64,000 nt of DNA, taken from contig SKOH01000021.1 in the NCBI GenBank assembly GCA_007120165.1, positions 1 through 64,000 of the forward strand, written 5' to 3'. Source of the stretch: Clostridiales bacterium (GTDB lineage Bacteria > Bacillota > Clostridia > Peptostreptococcales > T1SED10-28). Positions 10,223 through 19,773 of the stretch are shown here, one piece after another. A program made the translations under genes and the position numbers. Position 1 is the first letter of the stretch; every line of letters starts with the position of its first letter. The notes below the pieces were generated by a model, which saw nothing but the letters and a program-made list of their open reading frames with translations, was not told the DNA's origin and made no database searches.

Positions 10223-12403
10223 TTGCAAGGAAATGTGAATCAGACAAATATCATTGACACATTAAAAGTGAATTATATGCCCTATTCAATGAGTGTCATT
10301 GTATCCAGGGCATTACCGGAAATCGATGGTTTCAAACCCTCCCATCGAAAGCTTCTGTATACCATGTTTAAAATGGGACTGATAAAAGGGGCCAAGACGA
10401 AAAGTGCCAATATTGTGGGGCAAACCATGCGGCTGAACCCCCATGGGGACGGAGCCATATACGAGACCATGGTTCGACTGACCCGGGGAAACGAAGCCCT
10501 GCTCCATCCTTTTGTGGACAGCAAGGGAAACTTCGGGAAACGCTACTCCCGAGACATGACCTATGCCGCCCACCGTTATACCGAGGCGAAGCTTGAGAAA
10601 CTGACGGAAGAGTTTTTTAATGATATTCATAAAAACACCGTGGATTTTGTAGCCAACTATGATAACACCACGAAGGAGCCTCGATTACTTCCTACCAGCT
10701 ATCCCAATATTTTAACCACTCCGAACCTGGGTATTGCCGTAGGGATGGCAAGCAACATCCCCAGTTTTAATTTAAAAGAAATCTGCCAAACCACCATCGA
10801 GTATTTAAAGGATGAAACGGTGGAAATTGAAGAACATCTGTTAGCTCCGGATTTTCCCAGCGGGGGAGAAATTGTCTATAGCAAAGAGACCATGGCACAA
10901 ATCTACAAAAAAGGCCGGGGCAGTTTCAAAATCCGAGGCAAGTACCGCTATGATAAAAAGAATAACTGTATCGATATTTTCCAAATACCCTATACCACCA
11001 CCGTAGAAGCCATTATGGAAAAGCTGATTGACTATATTAAAAGCGGAAAGATCAAAGACATTTCCGATCTGCGGGATGAGACCGATAAGAACGGGCTTAA
11101 AATTACCTTGGATTTGAAACGGGGAGTGGATCAGGAAAAACTGATGACCAAAATCTTTCGTTTAACCGCCCTGGAAGATACCTTCAGCTGCAATTTCAAT
11201 GTGCTGATCGACAGTTCGCCCAAAGTGTTAGGGGTTCGGGAGATTTTAAGGGAATGGACGAATTTTCGGATGGACTGTATTCGAAGGAAACTCCAATATG
11301 ATATTACCGACAAAACCAAAGAACTCCACCTGCTGAAAGGTCTGGAAAAAATCCTGCTGGATATCGATAAAGCAGTGAAAATTGTAAAGGATACCAAGGT
11401 GGATCGGGAAGTGGTGCCGAATCTGATGGCGGGCTTTTCCATCGATCAGATCCAGGCGGATTTTATTGCGGAAATCAAACTTCGAAACTTCAACCAGGAA
11501 TACATTTTAAAGAAAACCAAGGATATCAAACGGCTGGAAAAAGAAATTCAAACCTTGGAAAACACGTTGAACAGTGAGAAAAAAATCAAAAACTTAATCA
11601 GCAAAGACCTGCATCGAATAATAAATACCTACGGCCAGGAACGCCGTACGACCCTGATTCATGAAGAGAAGGTCCAGGAATTCAAAGAGGAAATTTTCAT
11701 CAGTGAATACAAAGTAAAGTTTTTTATCACCAAGGATCAGTACTTTAAAAAAATTCCGTTGACTTCCCTCAGAGTCAGCAATGACCATAAGCTTAAGGAC
11801 TACGATAAGGTTGTGCAGGAAGTGGATGGCAGCAATAAAGAGGACTTATTATTCTTTTCCAATAAATATCAGGTATACAAGCTTAAGGCCTATGAGCTGG
11901 AGGATTCTAAAGCCAGTGTGCTCGGCGATTATCTCCCCAATCTGCTGGGGCTGAAGGAGGGAGAGGAAATCATTTATATGACTTCTACCATGGATTATTC
12001 CGGATGGATGCTGTTCTTTTATCAAACCGGAAAAGCCGCTCGAATTCCTCTTTCCAGTTATGAAACAAAAACCAATCGAAAGAAATTGGCGAAGGCTTAC
12101 AACGAAGAGTTTCCCTTGGTGCATCTGGAATTTATCAAAGAGGATAAAGACTTGGTGGCCATCAGCAGCATCAAGAAAGTACTGGTTTTCAATACGAAAA
12201 AAATTAGTGAAAAGAACACCCGCCACTCCCGGGGGATACAGGTTCTAAAGCCGAAAAAAGACAGTTATTTGAAAGAAATCAAACAGCTGGAGGATGTGGA
12301 TTTTGAAGAGATCAGCTATTACCGGGGAAGCATTGCCACTATCGGGACTTATTTGAAAAAGACCGATCGGAAAGACCTGGGAGAACAGCTGCATTTATTA
12401 TAA
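10223..12403 (+). CDS. parC: Type IIA DNA topoisomerase A subunit (GyrA/ParC family, divergent)
   Basis: Follows the B subunit; YSMSVIVSRALPEIDGFKPSHRKLLYTMF, catalytic Tyr in DMTYAAHRYTEAKL; TTG start. Confidence 0.88.
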   Translation: MQGNVNQTNIIDTLKVNYMPYSMSVIVSRALPEIDGFKPSHRKLLYTMFKMGLIKGAKTKSANIVGQTMRLNPHGDGAIYETMVRLTRGNEALLHPFVDSKGNFGKRYSRDMTYAAHRYTEAKLEKLTEEFFNDIHKNTVDFVANYDNTTKEPRLLPTSYPNILTTPNLGIAVGMASNIPSFNLKEICQTTIEYLKDETVEIEEHLLAPDFPSGGEIVYSKETMAQIYKKGRGSFKIRGKYRYDKKNNCIDIFQIPYTTTVEAIMEKLIDYIKSGKIKDISDLRDETDKNGLKITLDLKRGVDQEKLMTKIFRLTALEDTFSCNFNVLIDSSPKVLGVREILREWTNFRMDCIRRKLQYDITDKTKELHLLKGLEKILLDIDKAVKIVKDTKVDREVVPNLMAGFSIDQIQADFIAEIKLRNFNQEYILKKTKDIKRLEKEIQTLENTLNSEKKIKNLISKDLHRIINTYGQERRTTLIHEEKVQEFKEEIFISEYKVKFFITKDQYFKKIPLTSLRVSNDHKLKDYDKVVQEVDGSNKEDLLFFSNKYQVYKLKAYELEDSKASVLGDYLPNLLGLKEGEEIIYMTSTMDYSGWMLFFYQTGKAARIPLSSYETKTNRKKLAKAYNEEFPLVHLEFIKEDKDLVAISSIKKVLVFNTKKISEKNTRHSRGIQVLKPKKDSYLKEIKQLEDVDFEEISYYRGSIATIGTYLKKTDRKDLGEQLHLL

Positions 12404-12413
12404 CAACCATACT

Positions 12414-12450
12414 TAAAAAGCTTTGTAGGGATTACTACAGAGCTTTTTTT
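12414..12450 (+). terminator. Intrinsic terminator
   Basis: AAAAAGCTTTGTAG...CTACAGAGCTTTTTTT. Confidence 0.8.
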
Positions 12451-12606
12451 AACTTCAATTGTTTTGGCTGCATGGATGTATGCAGTGCATAGCCGGGAAT
12501 TAACGGTTAATCGGTAACGGGTTCGGGTATATTATTAAAAATCTGTATCAGCACTTAGCAAAATAGGAATACTTTTTTAGACTTGATAGGCAAAGGAGGA
12601 ATATTA

Positions 12607-13002
12607 ATGGTTGTTGTTATCGGGTGGATCAATATTGGACTTATTGTAATAATGGGCAGTATCTTTCCCGTTAAAAAAACGTACTTAAAAAAATTAAAGG
12701 AGGAGGGAAAAGAAAAATCCAAGAATTGGGGAAAGCTCTATCAATTTTCTAGAAAAGCCCATCCAATCCTGGGGCTGGTGATTCTGACACTGGGATTTTA
12801 TCACGGCTATCAGGCCTTCAGTTTAACCGTATGGCATACCGGCACCCTGCTGTTGTATACGGTGTTCATGATGGCTGTTATTGCCTTGACAGGCCCCAGG
12901 ATTAAGCCCTTTAAAAAACACTGGCGAACGGTTCATAGAAATCTAGGAATCGTTGTCTACTTTCTAGGGGTGCTGCATGTTTTTTGGCGAAATGCATTAT
13001 AA
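12607..13002 (+). CDS. Small multi-TM membrane protein with conserved-looking His residues (possible b-type cytochrome/ferric-reductase-like)
   Basis: AGGAGG 7 nt before ATG at 12607; HPILGL, YHGYQ, VHRNLG, LHVFW motifs in predicted TMs. Confidence 0.65.
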   Translation: MVVVIGWINIGLIVIMGSIFPVKKTYLKKLKEEGKEKSKNWGKLYQFSRKAHPILGLVILTLGFYHGYQAFSLTVWHTGTLLLYTVFMMAVIALTGPRIKPFKKHWRTVHRNLGIVVYFLGVLHVFWRNAL

Positions 13003-13080
13003 TATGACTAATATATTTCCTTACAAATTGAGGGAAGAATACAGGGATTGAAATCTGCATAGAATATGGGAGGCTAAATA

Positions 13081-13542
13081 ATGAAATATGGATATCGTCT
13101 ATCGAAATTAAATGAAGTTAAAAATATCGCTTTGATTGCCCATGACAGTAAAAAGTCGGAGCTGATAGAATGGGTACAAAAACATGAAAAACCTCTTGCA
13201 CCTCATAAATTGGCGGGAACGGGTACCACAGCAAATCTGATAGAACAGCATACGAAACTTTCGGTTAAAGGATTCAAAAGTGGACCCCTTGGAGGGGATC
13301 TTCAGGTGGGAGCCGCCATTGCGGAAGAAGAAATTGATTTGATGATCTTTTTCTGGGACCCGCTGGAAGCCCAGCCCCATGACCCTGATGTGAAGGCTTT
13401 ACTTCGTATTGCAGCGCTGTATGATATTCCAGTTGCCCCGAATAAAGCTACGGCAGATTTTATAATAAGTTCCCGGTTCTTTAATGATGAGTATGAACGT
13501 AAAATTGTGACAAAGGAATTTCATCCCATAACTTTGAAATAA
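13081..13542 (+). CDS. mgsA: Methylglyoxal synthase
   Basis: [80 protein letters not shown]. Confidence 0.96.
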   Translation: MKYGYRLSKLNEVKNIALIAHDSKKSELIEWVQKHEKPLAPHKLAGTGTTANLIEQHTKLSVKGFKSGPLGGDLQVGAAIAEEEIDLMIFFWDPLEAQPHDPDVKALLRIAALYDIPVAPNKATADFIISSRFFNDEYERKIVTKEFHPITLK

Positions 13543-13679
13543 TAATGACTTTCATTTTTTGCAGATCCAAAGGCTATTTGAAGTTAAGGAACCGGTAAAG
13601 GGGAATAGCATCGGCAGGAAGAACCCTTCCCGGGTCTCCTGTGAAAACATGAAATATTTAGAAAAATCAAAGAAATAAA

Positions 13680-13707
13680 TTGAAATTTTTAAAAACACTG
13701 GTATAAT
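13680..13707 (+). promoter_or_regulatory. Extended -10 promoter upstream of GGDEF gene
   Basis: TTGAAA-N16-TATAAT with TGG immediately before the -10. Confidence 0.55.
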
Positions 13708-13841
13708 AGTACTATATTTTAGATGGACGGCATAATTTTAAAATCACCGGTTTATACATCAGGATACAATTCATAGGGATAATCCAACCTGTATAATTTG
13801 CAGCGCTGGGGTTTTTTATTGGGGAAAGGGGGAAGGAAAAG

Positions 13842-16052
13842 GTGCAGGAGGTTATAAAAACCAACGGAGATGAGGAAAAAGCGGATCGGAAAATTAAAGT
13901 GCGAAAATTATTGGATGAGGCACAATTTAAAGAAAGAAGCCACCCGGAAGAAGCGTTGATCCTGGCTAAGGAAGCCTTGAAAATCGCAGAGATGAATTTC
14001 TACAAGAAGGAAAAAGGGGAAAGCCAAACCCGAATCGGTCGCTGTCTTTGGATGATGGGACAGCTTAACGAGGCCATTGAGTTCTTAAACCGGGCCCTTG
14101 AAACTTCCAAACTTCTGCCCCGCGGCAATGTGGAAGCCGAGGCGCTAAATGCCCTGGGAAATGTCTATTTATACATGAAAACCTATGACCACGCCATGGA
14201 TTACTATGCCCAGGCTCTGGAAACAGCCAGAACCGAAGAATTATTCGAGTTGGAGGCGGGGATTTTAAATAACTTAGGAGGGCTTTATAAAGAGCTCGAT
14301 GATTTAGATACCGCCCTGGGTTATTATCAGGATAGTCTCGATAAATACGATATGAATCAGGATCTTTATGGAAAAGCGATCCCCCTGTTCAATACTGCAG
14401 AAGTATACATAGAAAAGAAAAACTGGAGCCTGGCGAAAATCAAAATCGATGAAGTCCTAAAAATCTGTAAGAAAAAAGATGCAAAAGTAATGTTTTCCTA
14501 TAGTCTTCATTTATTGGGGAAAATGTACAGGTATCAAGGACAGTATCAAAAGGCGCTGAAGGAATTTGAAAAAAGTTTAAAACTGGCCAAGGAGACGAAG
14601 GATTATCATCATCAGGTTGTAGTGTATAAGGACCTTTATGAAATAATGCTCGTTGAGGAGAAGTTGATCGAAGGAATTGAACATTTAGAAAAGGCATTGA
14701 AAATAGCTAAAAAAATTGATGGAGAAGCCTTCATTCCCGATATCTATGCCTCCATGGCCCAGGTCTATGAAAAAATGGGGGAAGAATCCTTAGCCTATAA
14801 GTATTATCAAAGATTTTACCAAACAACGATGGATACCGAAAAAAGGAGAAGAAGTGAAAAACTCCGCAGTATATCTTTCCAGCTGCAGTTGGAAAAATCT
14901 CAAAAAGAAACAAAAACCTATCGTTATCTGGTTCAGGAGTTAGAAAAGAAGACCCAGGAACTACGCTATTCCTATAAACAGATGAAAGTGGTAGGGGATA
15001 TCGGACAGAATATTACCGCAACCCTGGATTTGGAACAAGTTTTTGATTTACTGTATGAAAACCTGAACCAATTGATGGAAGCCATGGTTTTGGGAATCGG
15101 TCTGGTAGATGAAAACAAAGAAAAGATCCGCTACGAGCTGTACATTGAGAATGGGGTAAAACAGCCTTCCTTTGAAGTTGCCATTGACAGTCAGCATAGT
15201 TGGGCGGCCTGGTGCCTGAAAAACAATCGGGATGTGCTGATCAATGATGTAGAGGCGGAGTACAGCAGCTATTTAGAGGGAACCTCCCATACGGTGGGGG
15301 AGGCCATGAACTCGGTGATCTTTTGCCCCTTAATGATTGAAGATCGGGCCATCGGAGTGGTAACGGTACAAAGTCTGAAGAAAAATGTTTTTACCAATCA
15401 CCAGCTGGAGACTTTAAAAACCCTGTCCCCCTATTTGGCCATTGCCATTAACAATGCGCAGAAGTCAAAGGCTCTTAGAAATGAAATCAAGATTAGGGAA
15501 AAGACGGAAAAAGCATTAAAGGTTTTAAACAGTAAATTACAAAAAATTTCTGAAATGGACGGACTTACAAATATTCCTAATCGCCGCTGCTTTGATAAAA
15601 AATTCGACTCTATCTGGAAAAATGCCCTTCGAAGACAGGAAAAGGTATCTTTGTTACTGGTGGATATTGACTTTTTTAAAGAATTTAATGATCATTACGG
15701 GCACTTGGAAGGGGATAAAGTTCTTCAAAAAATTGCCAAAACAATTGAAAAGAGTTTGAAGCGCTCCACAGATGTGGTTGCCCGATACGGGGGGGATGAG
15801 TTTGTGGTGCTGCTGCCGAACACCGATAGAACCGGGGCGCTTAACGTTGCAGAAAACATCAAAGAACAGGTTGCCGCTCTGAAAATTCTCCACACTCAAT
15901 CAAAATTTTATAAAATTATCACTTTATCCATTGGGATATCCACCCTGCGGCCGGCAAAAGAAATGGATAAAAAACAACTGTTAGAGCAGGCAGATAAAGC
16001 GCTGTATCAATCAAAAGCCCAGAATAGAAACCGGATCTCTGTTTTTTCTTGA
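13842..16052 (+). CDS. TPR-GAF-GGDEF diguanylate cyclase
   Basis: Tandem TPR repeats, GAF region (NSVIFCPLMIEDRAIGVVTVQS), C-terminal RSTDVVARYGGDEFVVLLP (intact GGDEF and RxxD I-site); GTG start. Confidence 0.93.
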   Translation: MQEVIKTNGDEEKADRKIKVRKLLDEAQFKERSHPEEALILAKEALKIAEMNFYKKEKGESQTRIGRCLWMMGQLNEAIEFLNRALETSKLLPRGNVEAEALNALGNVYLYMKTYDHAMDYYAQALETARTEELFELEAGILNNLGGLYKELDDLDTALGYYQDSLDKYDMNQDLYGKAIPLFNTAEVYIEKKNWSLAKIKIDEVLKICKKKDAKVMFSYSLHLLGKMYRYQGQYQKALKEFEKSLKLAKETKDYHHQVVVYKDLYEIMLVEEKLIEGIEHLEKALKIAKKIDGEAFIPDIYASMAQVYEKMGEESLAYKYYQRFYQTTMDTEKRRRSEKLRSISFQLQLEKSQKETKTYRYLVQELEKKTQELRYSYKQMKVVGDIGQNITATLDLEQVFDLLYENLNQLMEAMVLGIGLVDENKEKIRYELYIENGVKQPSFEVAIDSQHSWAAWCLKNNRDVLINDVEAEYSSYLEGTSHTVGEAMNSVIFCPLMIEDRAIGVVTVQSLKKNVFTNHQLETLKTLSPYLAIAINNAQKSKALRNEIKIREKTEKALKVLNSKLQKISEMDGLTNIPNRRCFDKKFDSIWKNALRRQEKVSLLLVDIDFFKEFNDHYGHLEGDKVLQKIAKTIEKSLKRSTDVVARYGGDEFVVLLPNTDRTGALNVAENIKEQVAALKILHTQSKFYKIITLSIGISTLRPAKEMDKKQLLEQADKALYQSKAQNRNRISVFS

Positions 16053-16076
16053 AAATCCCACTGAATATGCAGTACA

Positions 16077-16117
16077 AAACCCTTAAGACATCAGCAAATC
16101 AGTCTTGAGGGTTTTTT
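16077..16117 (+). terminator. Intrinsic terminator
   Basis: ACCCTTAAGAC...GTCTTGAGGGTTTTTT. Confidence 0.8.
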
Positions 16118-16166
16118 ATGCTGAATTCCGGATCAGTTCTATATCTGAGTGCTGGCAATAAAACCT

Positions 16167-16195
16167 TTGACAATTCCGAGGAAAAAAATTATAAT
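16167..16195 (+). promoter_or_regulatory. Consensus sigma-70/A promoter
   Basis: TTGACA-N17-TATAAT, exact consensus in both hexamers. Confidence 0.85.
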
Positions 16196-16243
16196 AGGTA
16201 AGGCCACCCCCTATGGGGTGGGAAATATGATGGAGGTGATTTT

Positions 16244-17767
16244 TTGGCAACGTATTATATTAAAACAAATCGTGTTTTTACAGCCCTGAGAAAATATGGA
16301 TGGATCTTCACCGTATTGGTCGCCCTTGGGGGAACTTTTGTGGAGCCGAAATTAGGCTTGGCGGTTATCGGAATTATGGCAGGACTCATTGGAACGTCCT
16401 TTTTCAAAGGGCGCTATTGGTGTGGAAACATTTGTCCCCATGGAAGTTTATTCGACTCCCTTATTCATCCTATCAGTTTGAATAAGAATATCCCTAAAGT
16501 ATTGAAGTCGAAGCCCATGATCATCGGATTTTTCTTATTTTTTATGTATAATTTTGGAGGAAACACCCTAAATGCACTGGAACACTGGGGAGATGCTTCC
16601 TTTTGGAATCGCTTGGGAATGGTTTTTTCCAGAACCTATTTAATGGTTTTTGTCGTAGGGGGGTTATTGGGACTTGTTAAAAATCCTCGGACCTGGTGTC
16701 AATTCTGTCCTATGGGTACTCTGGAAAAGGTCAGCTATGGGGTAGGTACCAAACTGAATGCCAACAAAAATACGGACAAGAAGCTGACCATTGAATCTAA
16801 AGACAAGTGTCATGCCTGTGGAAAATGTGCCCGGGTTTGCCCTTTTCAGTTAGAGCCCTATACCAATTTTTCTGAAAACAATCAATTTGATGATATCAAC
16901 TGCATTCGATGCGGAACCTGTGTAGAAAACTGTCCGGCAGGGATACTCTCTTTTGAAAACGAAAGAAATGCCTTGGAGCTTAAATTAAATTCTGATTTAG
17001 AAGGCTATGAAGACCGACAGAAGATTCTAGCTGCGTTGACGGATATTCAGGATTTAGGCGAGAACATTAAGGAATTTACCTTCGAGTTTACATCCCCCAA
17101 AAGCGTAGCCTATAAAGCCGGTCAGTTTATCCTTGTAAAATTAAAGGACAGTGAGAGTATGTACCGGGCATATTCTATTGCCTCATACAATGAAAATAAC
17201 AAGAGCTTGAGAGTGATTATTAAAAAAGTTCCCGGGGGATATGGTACTGAAAACATTTTTAACCAGTTTGCGGTAGGAGACAGTGTAGAACTGGAAGGGC
17301 CCATGGGTGAAGAACTGGTGGTAGATAAAGATGCGAAAAAAGTACTTTTCGTTGGGAACGGTATCGGCATGACTCCATTTATCCCTTTGACGAAGGATAC
17401 CTTAAAACATCGGAAGGACATAAAAGAAGTTGCCTTCGTCCACGGACAGCGAAAGGAAAAAGACTTTTATTATCATGACTACTTCCTGAATTTGGCAAAG
17501 GAGTACGATCAGTTTAATTATCTGCCCATAGCATCAAGACCTGAAAATTCCACGACCTCCAAGGGTTATGTTATGGACGGAATTAAAGATCTTGATCTGA
17601 CAGGGTATCATATCTACATGTGCGGTTCTCCACGAATGATTACGGATACCATGAACCTTTTATTGGAAAAAGGAGTGCCTAAGGACCGAATTTTCTATGA
17701 AAGTGAAGAAAAAGTAAAGGAAGGCGAGGAAAAAGGAAACATCAGGAAACAGAAAAAAACCGCTTAG
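16244..17767 (+). CDS. NapH/NosR-like membrane [4Fe-4S] protein fused to ferredoxin-NADP reductase-like domain
   Basis: TM N-terminus with WCGNICPHGSLFD and WCQFCPMGTLE; CHACGKCARVCP and CIRCGTCVENCP; FAD/NAD domain (YRAYSIAS, GNGIGMTPFIPL, MCGSPRMITD); TTG start. Confidence 0.88.
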   Translation: MATYYIKTNRVFTALRKYGWIFTVLVALGGTFVEPKLGLAVIGIMAGLIGTSFFKGRYWCGNICPHGSLFDSLIHPISLNKNIPKVLKSKPMIIGFFLFFMYNFGGNTLNALEHWGDASFWNRLGMVFSRTYLMVFVVGGLLGLVKNPRTWCQFCPMGTLEKVSYGVGTKLNANKNTDKKLTIESKDKCHACGKCARVCPFQLEPYTNFSENNQFDDINCIRCGTCVENCPAGILSFENERNALELKLNSDLEGYEDRQKILAALTDIQDLGENIKEFTFEFTSPKSVAYKAGQFILVKLKDSESMYRAYSIASYNENNKSLRVIIKKVPGGYGTENIFNQFAVGDSVELEGPMGEELVVDKDAKKVLFVGNGIGMTPFIPLTKDTLKHRKDIKEVAFVHGQRKEKDFYYHDYFLNLAKEYDQFNYLPIASRPENSTTSKGYVMDGIKDLDLTGYHIYMCGSPRMITDTMNLLLEKGVPKDRIFYESEEKVKEGEEKGNIRKQKKTA

Positions 17768-17823
17768 ATCAGGCACAGAATCATAAGACTGCCAATGAAT
17801 CTACTATCCGGTAATAAGAAGTC

Positions 17824-17861
17824 AAAAAAACTTTGCGGATGCTTCTGCAAAGTTTTTTTTG
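17824..17861 (+). terminator. Intrinsic terminator
   Basis: AAAAAAACTTTGC...GCAAAGTTTTTTTT. Confidence 0.8.
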
Positions 17862-17963
17862 ATAAAGTAAAATATTTACTTCGATCTTTTCATTAGAGCG
17901 AATAAATAGCTTCAAAGAAGGGTAACTATACATCATCATATCAATATTGAAAGGAGTTTTTAG

Positions 17964-18635
17964 ATGGAATATTATCAGGAATTTATGAGGCATTTGGAAA
18001 AGGAAGAAAAGGAAAACAGCGTTAATTATATTATGCAGTTGATCTCCGGAAGAGAACTGGATCTTGTTACGCTGTATAACGAAATTTTACGCCCGGCTCT
18101 TTATGATATTGCTTCCAATGAAAAGGAGCAAAGTATCACCATCGGACAGGAGCATATTCGGACCGCAATTGTAAGGACTATTGTAGAATGCTGCTATCCC
18201 TTTGTGATCGTAGAGCGCAGCCTGAAATTTGAGCCCCATCAGCTGAATCAGAAAAGGGTGGCAATTTATTGTCCCGAGGATGAATATCATGAAATCGGAC
18301 CCCGCATGGTAGAGGACTTTTTTGCCCTCAATGGTTTTGAAACCATTTTTTTGGGAGGAAACACCCCAAGAGAAAATTTATTCGAGTTGATGGAAGATCT
18401 GCAGCCTGACTATGTGGCTATTAGCGTGTCAAACTACTATAATATTGTACCGGCAAAAAGAAGCATAGAATTTCTTCGCAACAAACTAAGCAAGGTACCG
18501 AAAATTATCGTCGGTGGTTACGCCCTGGAGAATAAAAAGAACGTAGCGAAGGATATGGGTGCGGATATGTACTTGAAAACCTTTGAAGATATTCAAGCCC
18601 TAAGAGAGGAAGAAAACGATGAAATTTCCCTTTAG
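17964..18635 (+). CDS. Stand-alone cobalamin (B12)-binding domain protein
   Basis: Helical N-terminal domain with ...GQEH, then Rossmann-like domain with EYHEIG (ExHxxG variant) and IVGGYAL. Confidence 0.78.
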   Translation: MEYYQEFMRHLEKEEKENSVNYIMQLISGRELDLVTLYNEILRPALYDIASNEKEQSITIGQEHIRTAIVRTIVECCYPFVIVERSLKFEPHQLNQKRVAIYCPEDEYHEIGPRMVEDFFALNGFETIFLGGNTPRENLFELMEDLQPDYVAISVSNYYNIVPAKRSIEFLRNKLSKVPKIIVGGYALENKKNVAKDMGADMYLKTFEDIQALREEENDEISL

Positions 18636-19773
18636 AATTGCCTGGCGTTTCTTAAAGTCCGGAAAGGGGCAGACGATCCTCATTTTATCGGGTATCGCCA
18701 TCGGCATTTCTGTTCAGGTTTTCATCGGCTTATTGATTCAGGGGCTGCAAAGCAGTTTGGTGGACTCCACCATTGGAAATGCATCCCAAATTACTGTGGA
18801 ATCCCAAGAAAATAACGGAGAAATTTTTAATTATCAGGAAAAGGAAGAAGTCATTGGAAATAATGTGGAAGGGATCACCGAGATGTCCCCCACCCTTACC
18901 CTGCCTGCCTTTATCAGTCTTGAAGAGGAAGCGGAATCCGCCCTGATTAGAGGGTTTGATTTGGAAAAGGCGGAAGGGATATACGGTTTTCGTGAAAAAA
19001 TAATAACAGGCCGTCTGCCGGAAAATTCAGCGGAAGTGGCCGTGGGTATCGGCTTGGCGGAAAATCTGGAATTGGAGATTGGAGATACGCTGGAGGTATT
19101 TAACTTTGAGGGAGATCAGGGAGAAGTGGTAATTGCCGGGTTTTTTGATATCGGTGTGACGAATCTCAATGAATCCTGGATTGTCAGTGAAATCGAAACT
19201 GCCCAGTCAATATTCCAGCGGGACTCCATTACCGCCATTGAAATCCAGGTGGAGAAAGTGTTTGAAGCGGACCGCATCGGAGAGGAAGTACAGGCTCTTT
19301 TGGATGATGATGTGAAGGTTACCAATTGGAAAGATGCAAATCAGGATCTGCTGAGCGGGCTGCAGGGTCAGGACATTTCCAGTATTATGATACAAATTTT
19401 TGTCGTTGTCGCGGTGGTCCTGGGAATTTCCAGTGTCTTGGCAATTTCCGTATTACAGCGTTCAAAGCAGATCGGAATCCTGAAAGCCATGGGAGTCAAT
19501 GACCGCAGTGCCAGTCTGATTTTTTTGTTTCAAGGCTTGATTTTAGGAATTATTGGTGGGTTTATCGGAATTGCTCTCGGTTTGGGGCTTTCCTATAGTT
19601 TTATGATTTTTGCGACAAACCCCGACGGCAGTCCGGTGGTGGAAATCGTGATAAACTACAATTTCATCGCTCTTTCCTTTCTCATTGCCGTGGCAGCCTC
19701 TACTTTGGCCGCTCTGATACCGGCGAAAAAATCTTCCAAACTCCAACCGATCGAGGTGATACGAAATGGATAG
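18619..19773 (+). CDS. ABC transporter permease, MacB/FtsX/LolCE type
   Basis: N-terminal TM, periplasmic-type domain, C-terminal FtsX TMs (SVLQRSKQIGILKAMGVNDRSASLIFLFQGLILGIIGGFIGIALG). Confidence 0.92.
   Translation: MKFPFRIAWRFLKSGKGQTILILSGIAIGISVQVFIGLLIQGLQSSLVDSTIGNASQITVESQENNGEIFNYQEKEEVIGNNVEGITEMSPTLTLPAFISLEEEAESALIRGFDLEKAEGIYGFREKIITGRLPENSAEVAVGIGLAENLELEIGDTLEVFNFEGDQGEVVIAGFFDIGVTNLNESWIVSEIETAQSIFQRDSITAIEIQVEKVFEADRIGEEVQALLDDDVKVTNWKDANQDLLSGLQGQDISSIMIQIFVVVAVVLGISSVLAISVLQRSKQIGILKAMGVNDRSASLIFLFQGLILGIIGGFIGIALGLGLSYSFMIFATNPDGSPVVEIVINYNFIALSFLIAVAASTLAALIPAKKSSKLQPIEVIRNG

Noticed and set aside
13543-13680. Possible riboswitch downstream of mgsA
   Set aside because: Some GC-rich pairing (acccttcccgggt) but no recognised aptamer core; cannot support a call.
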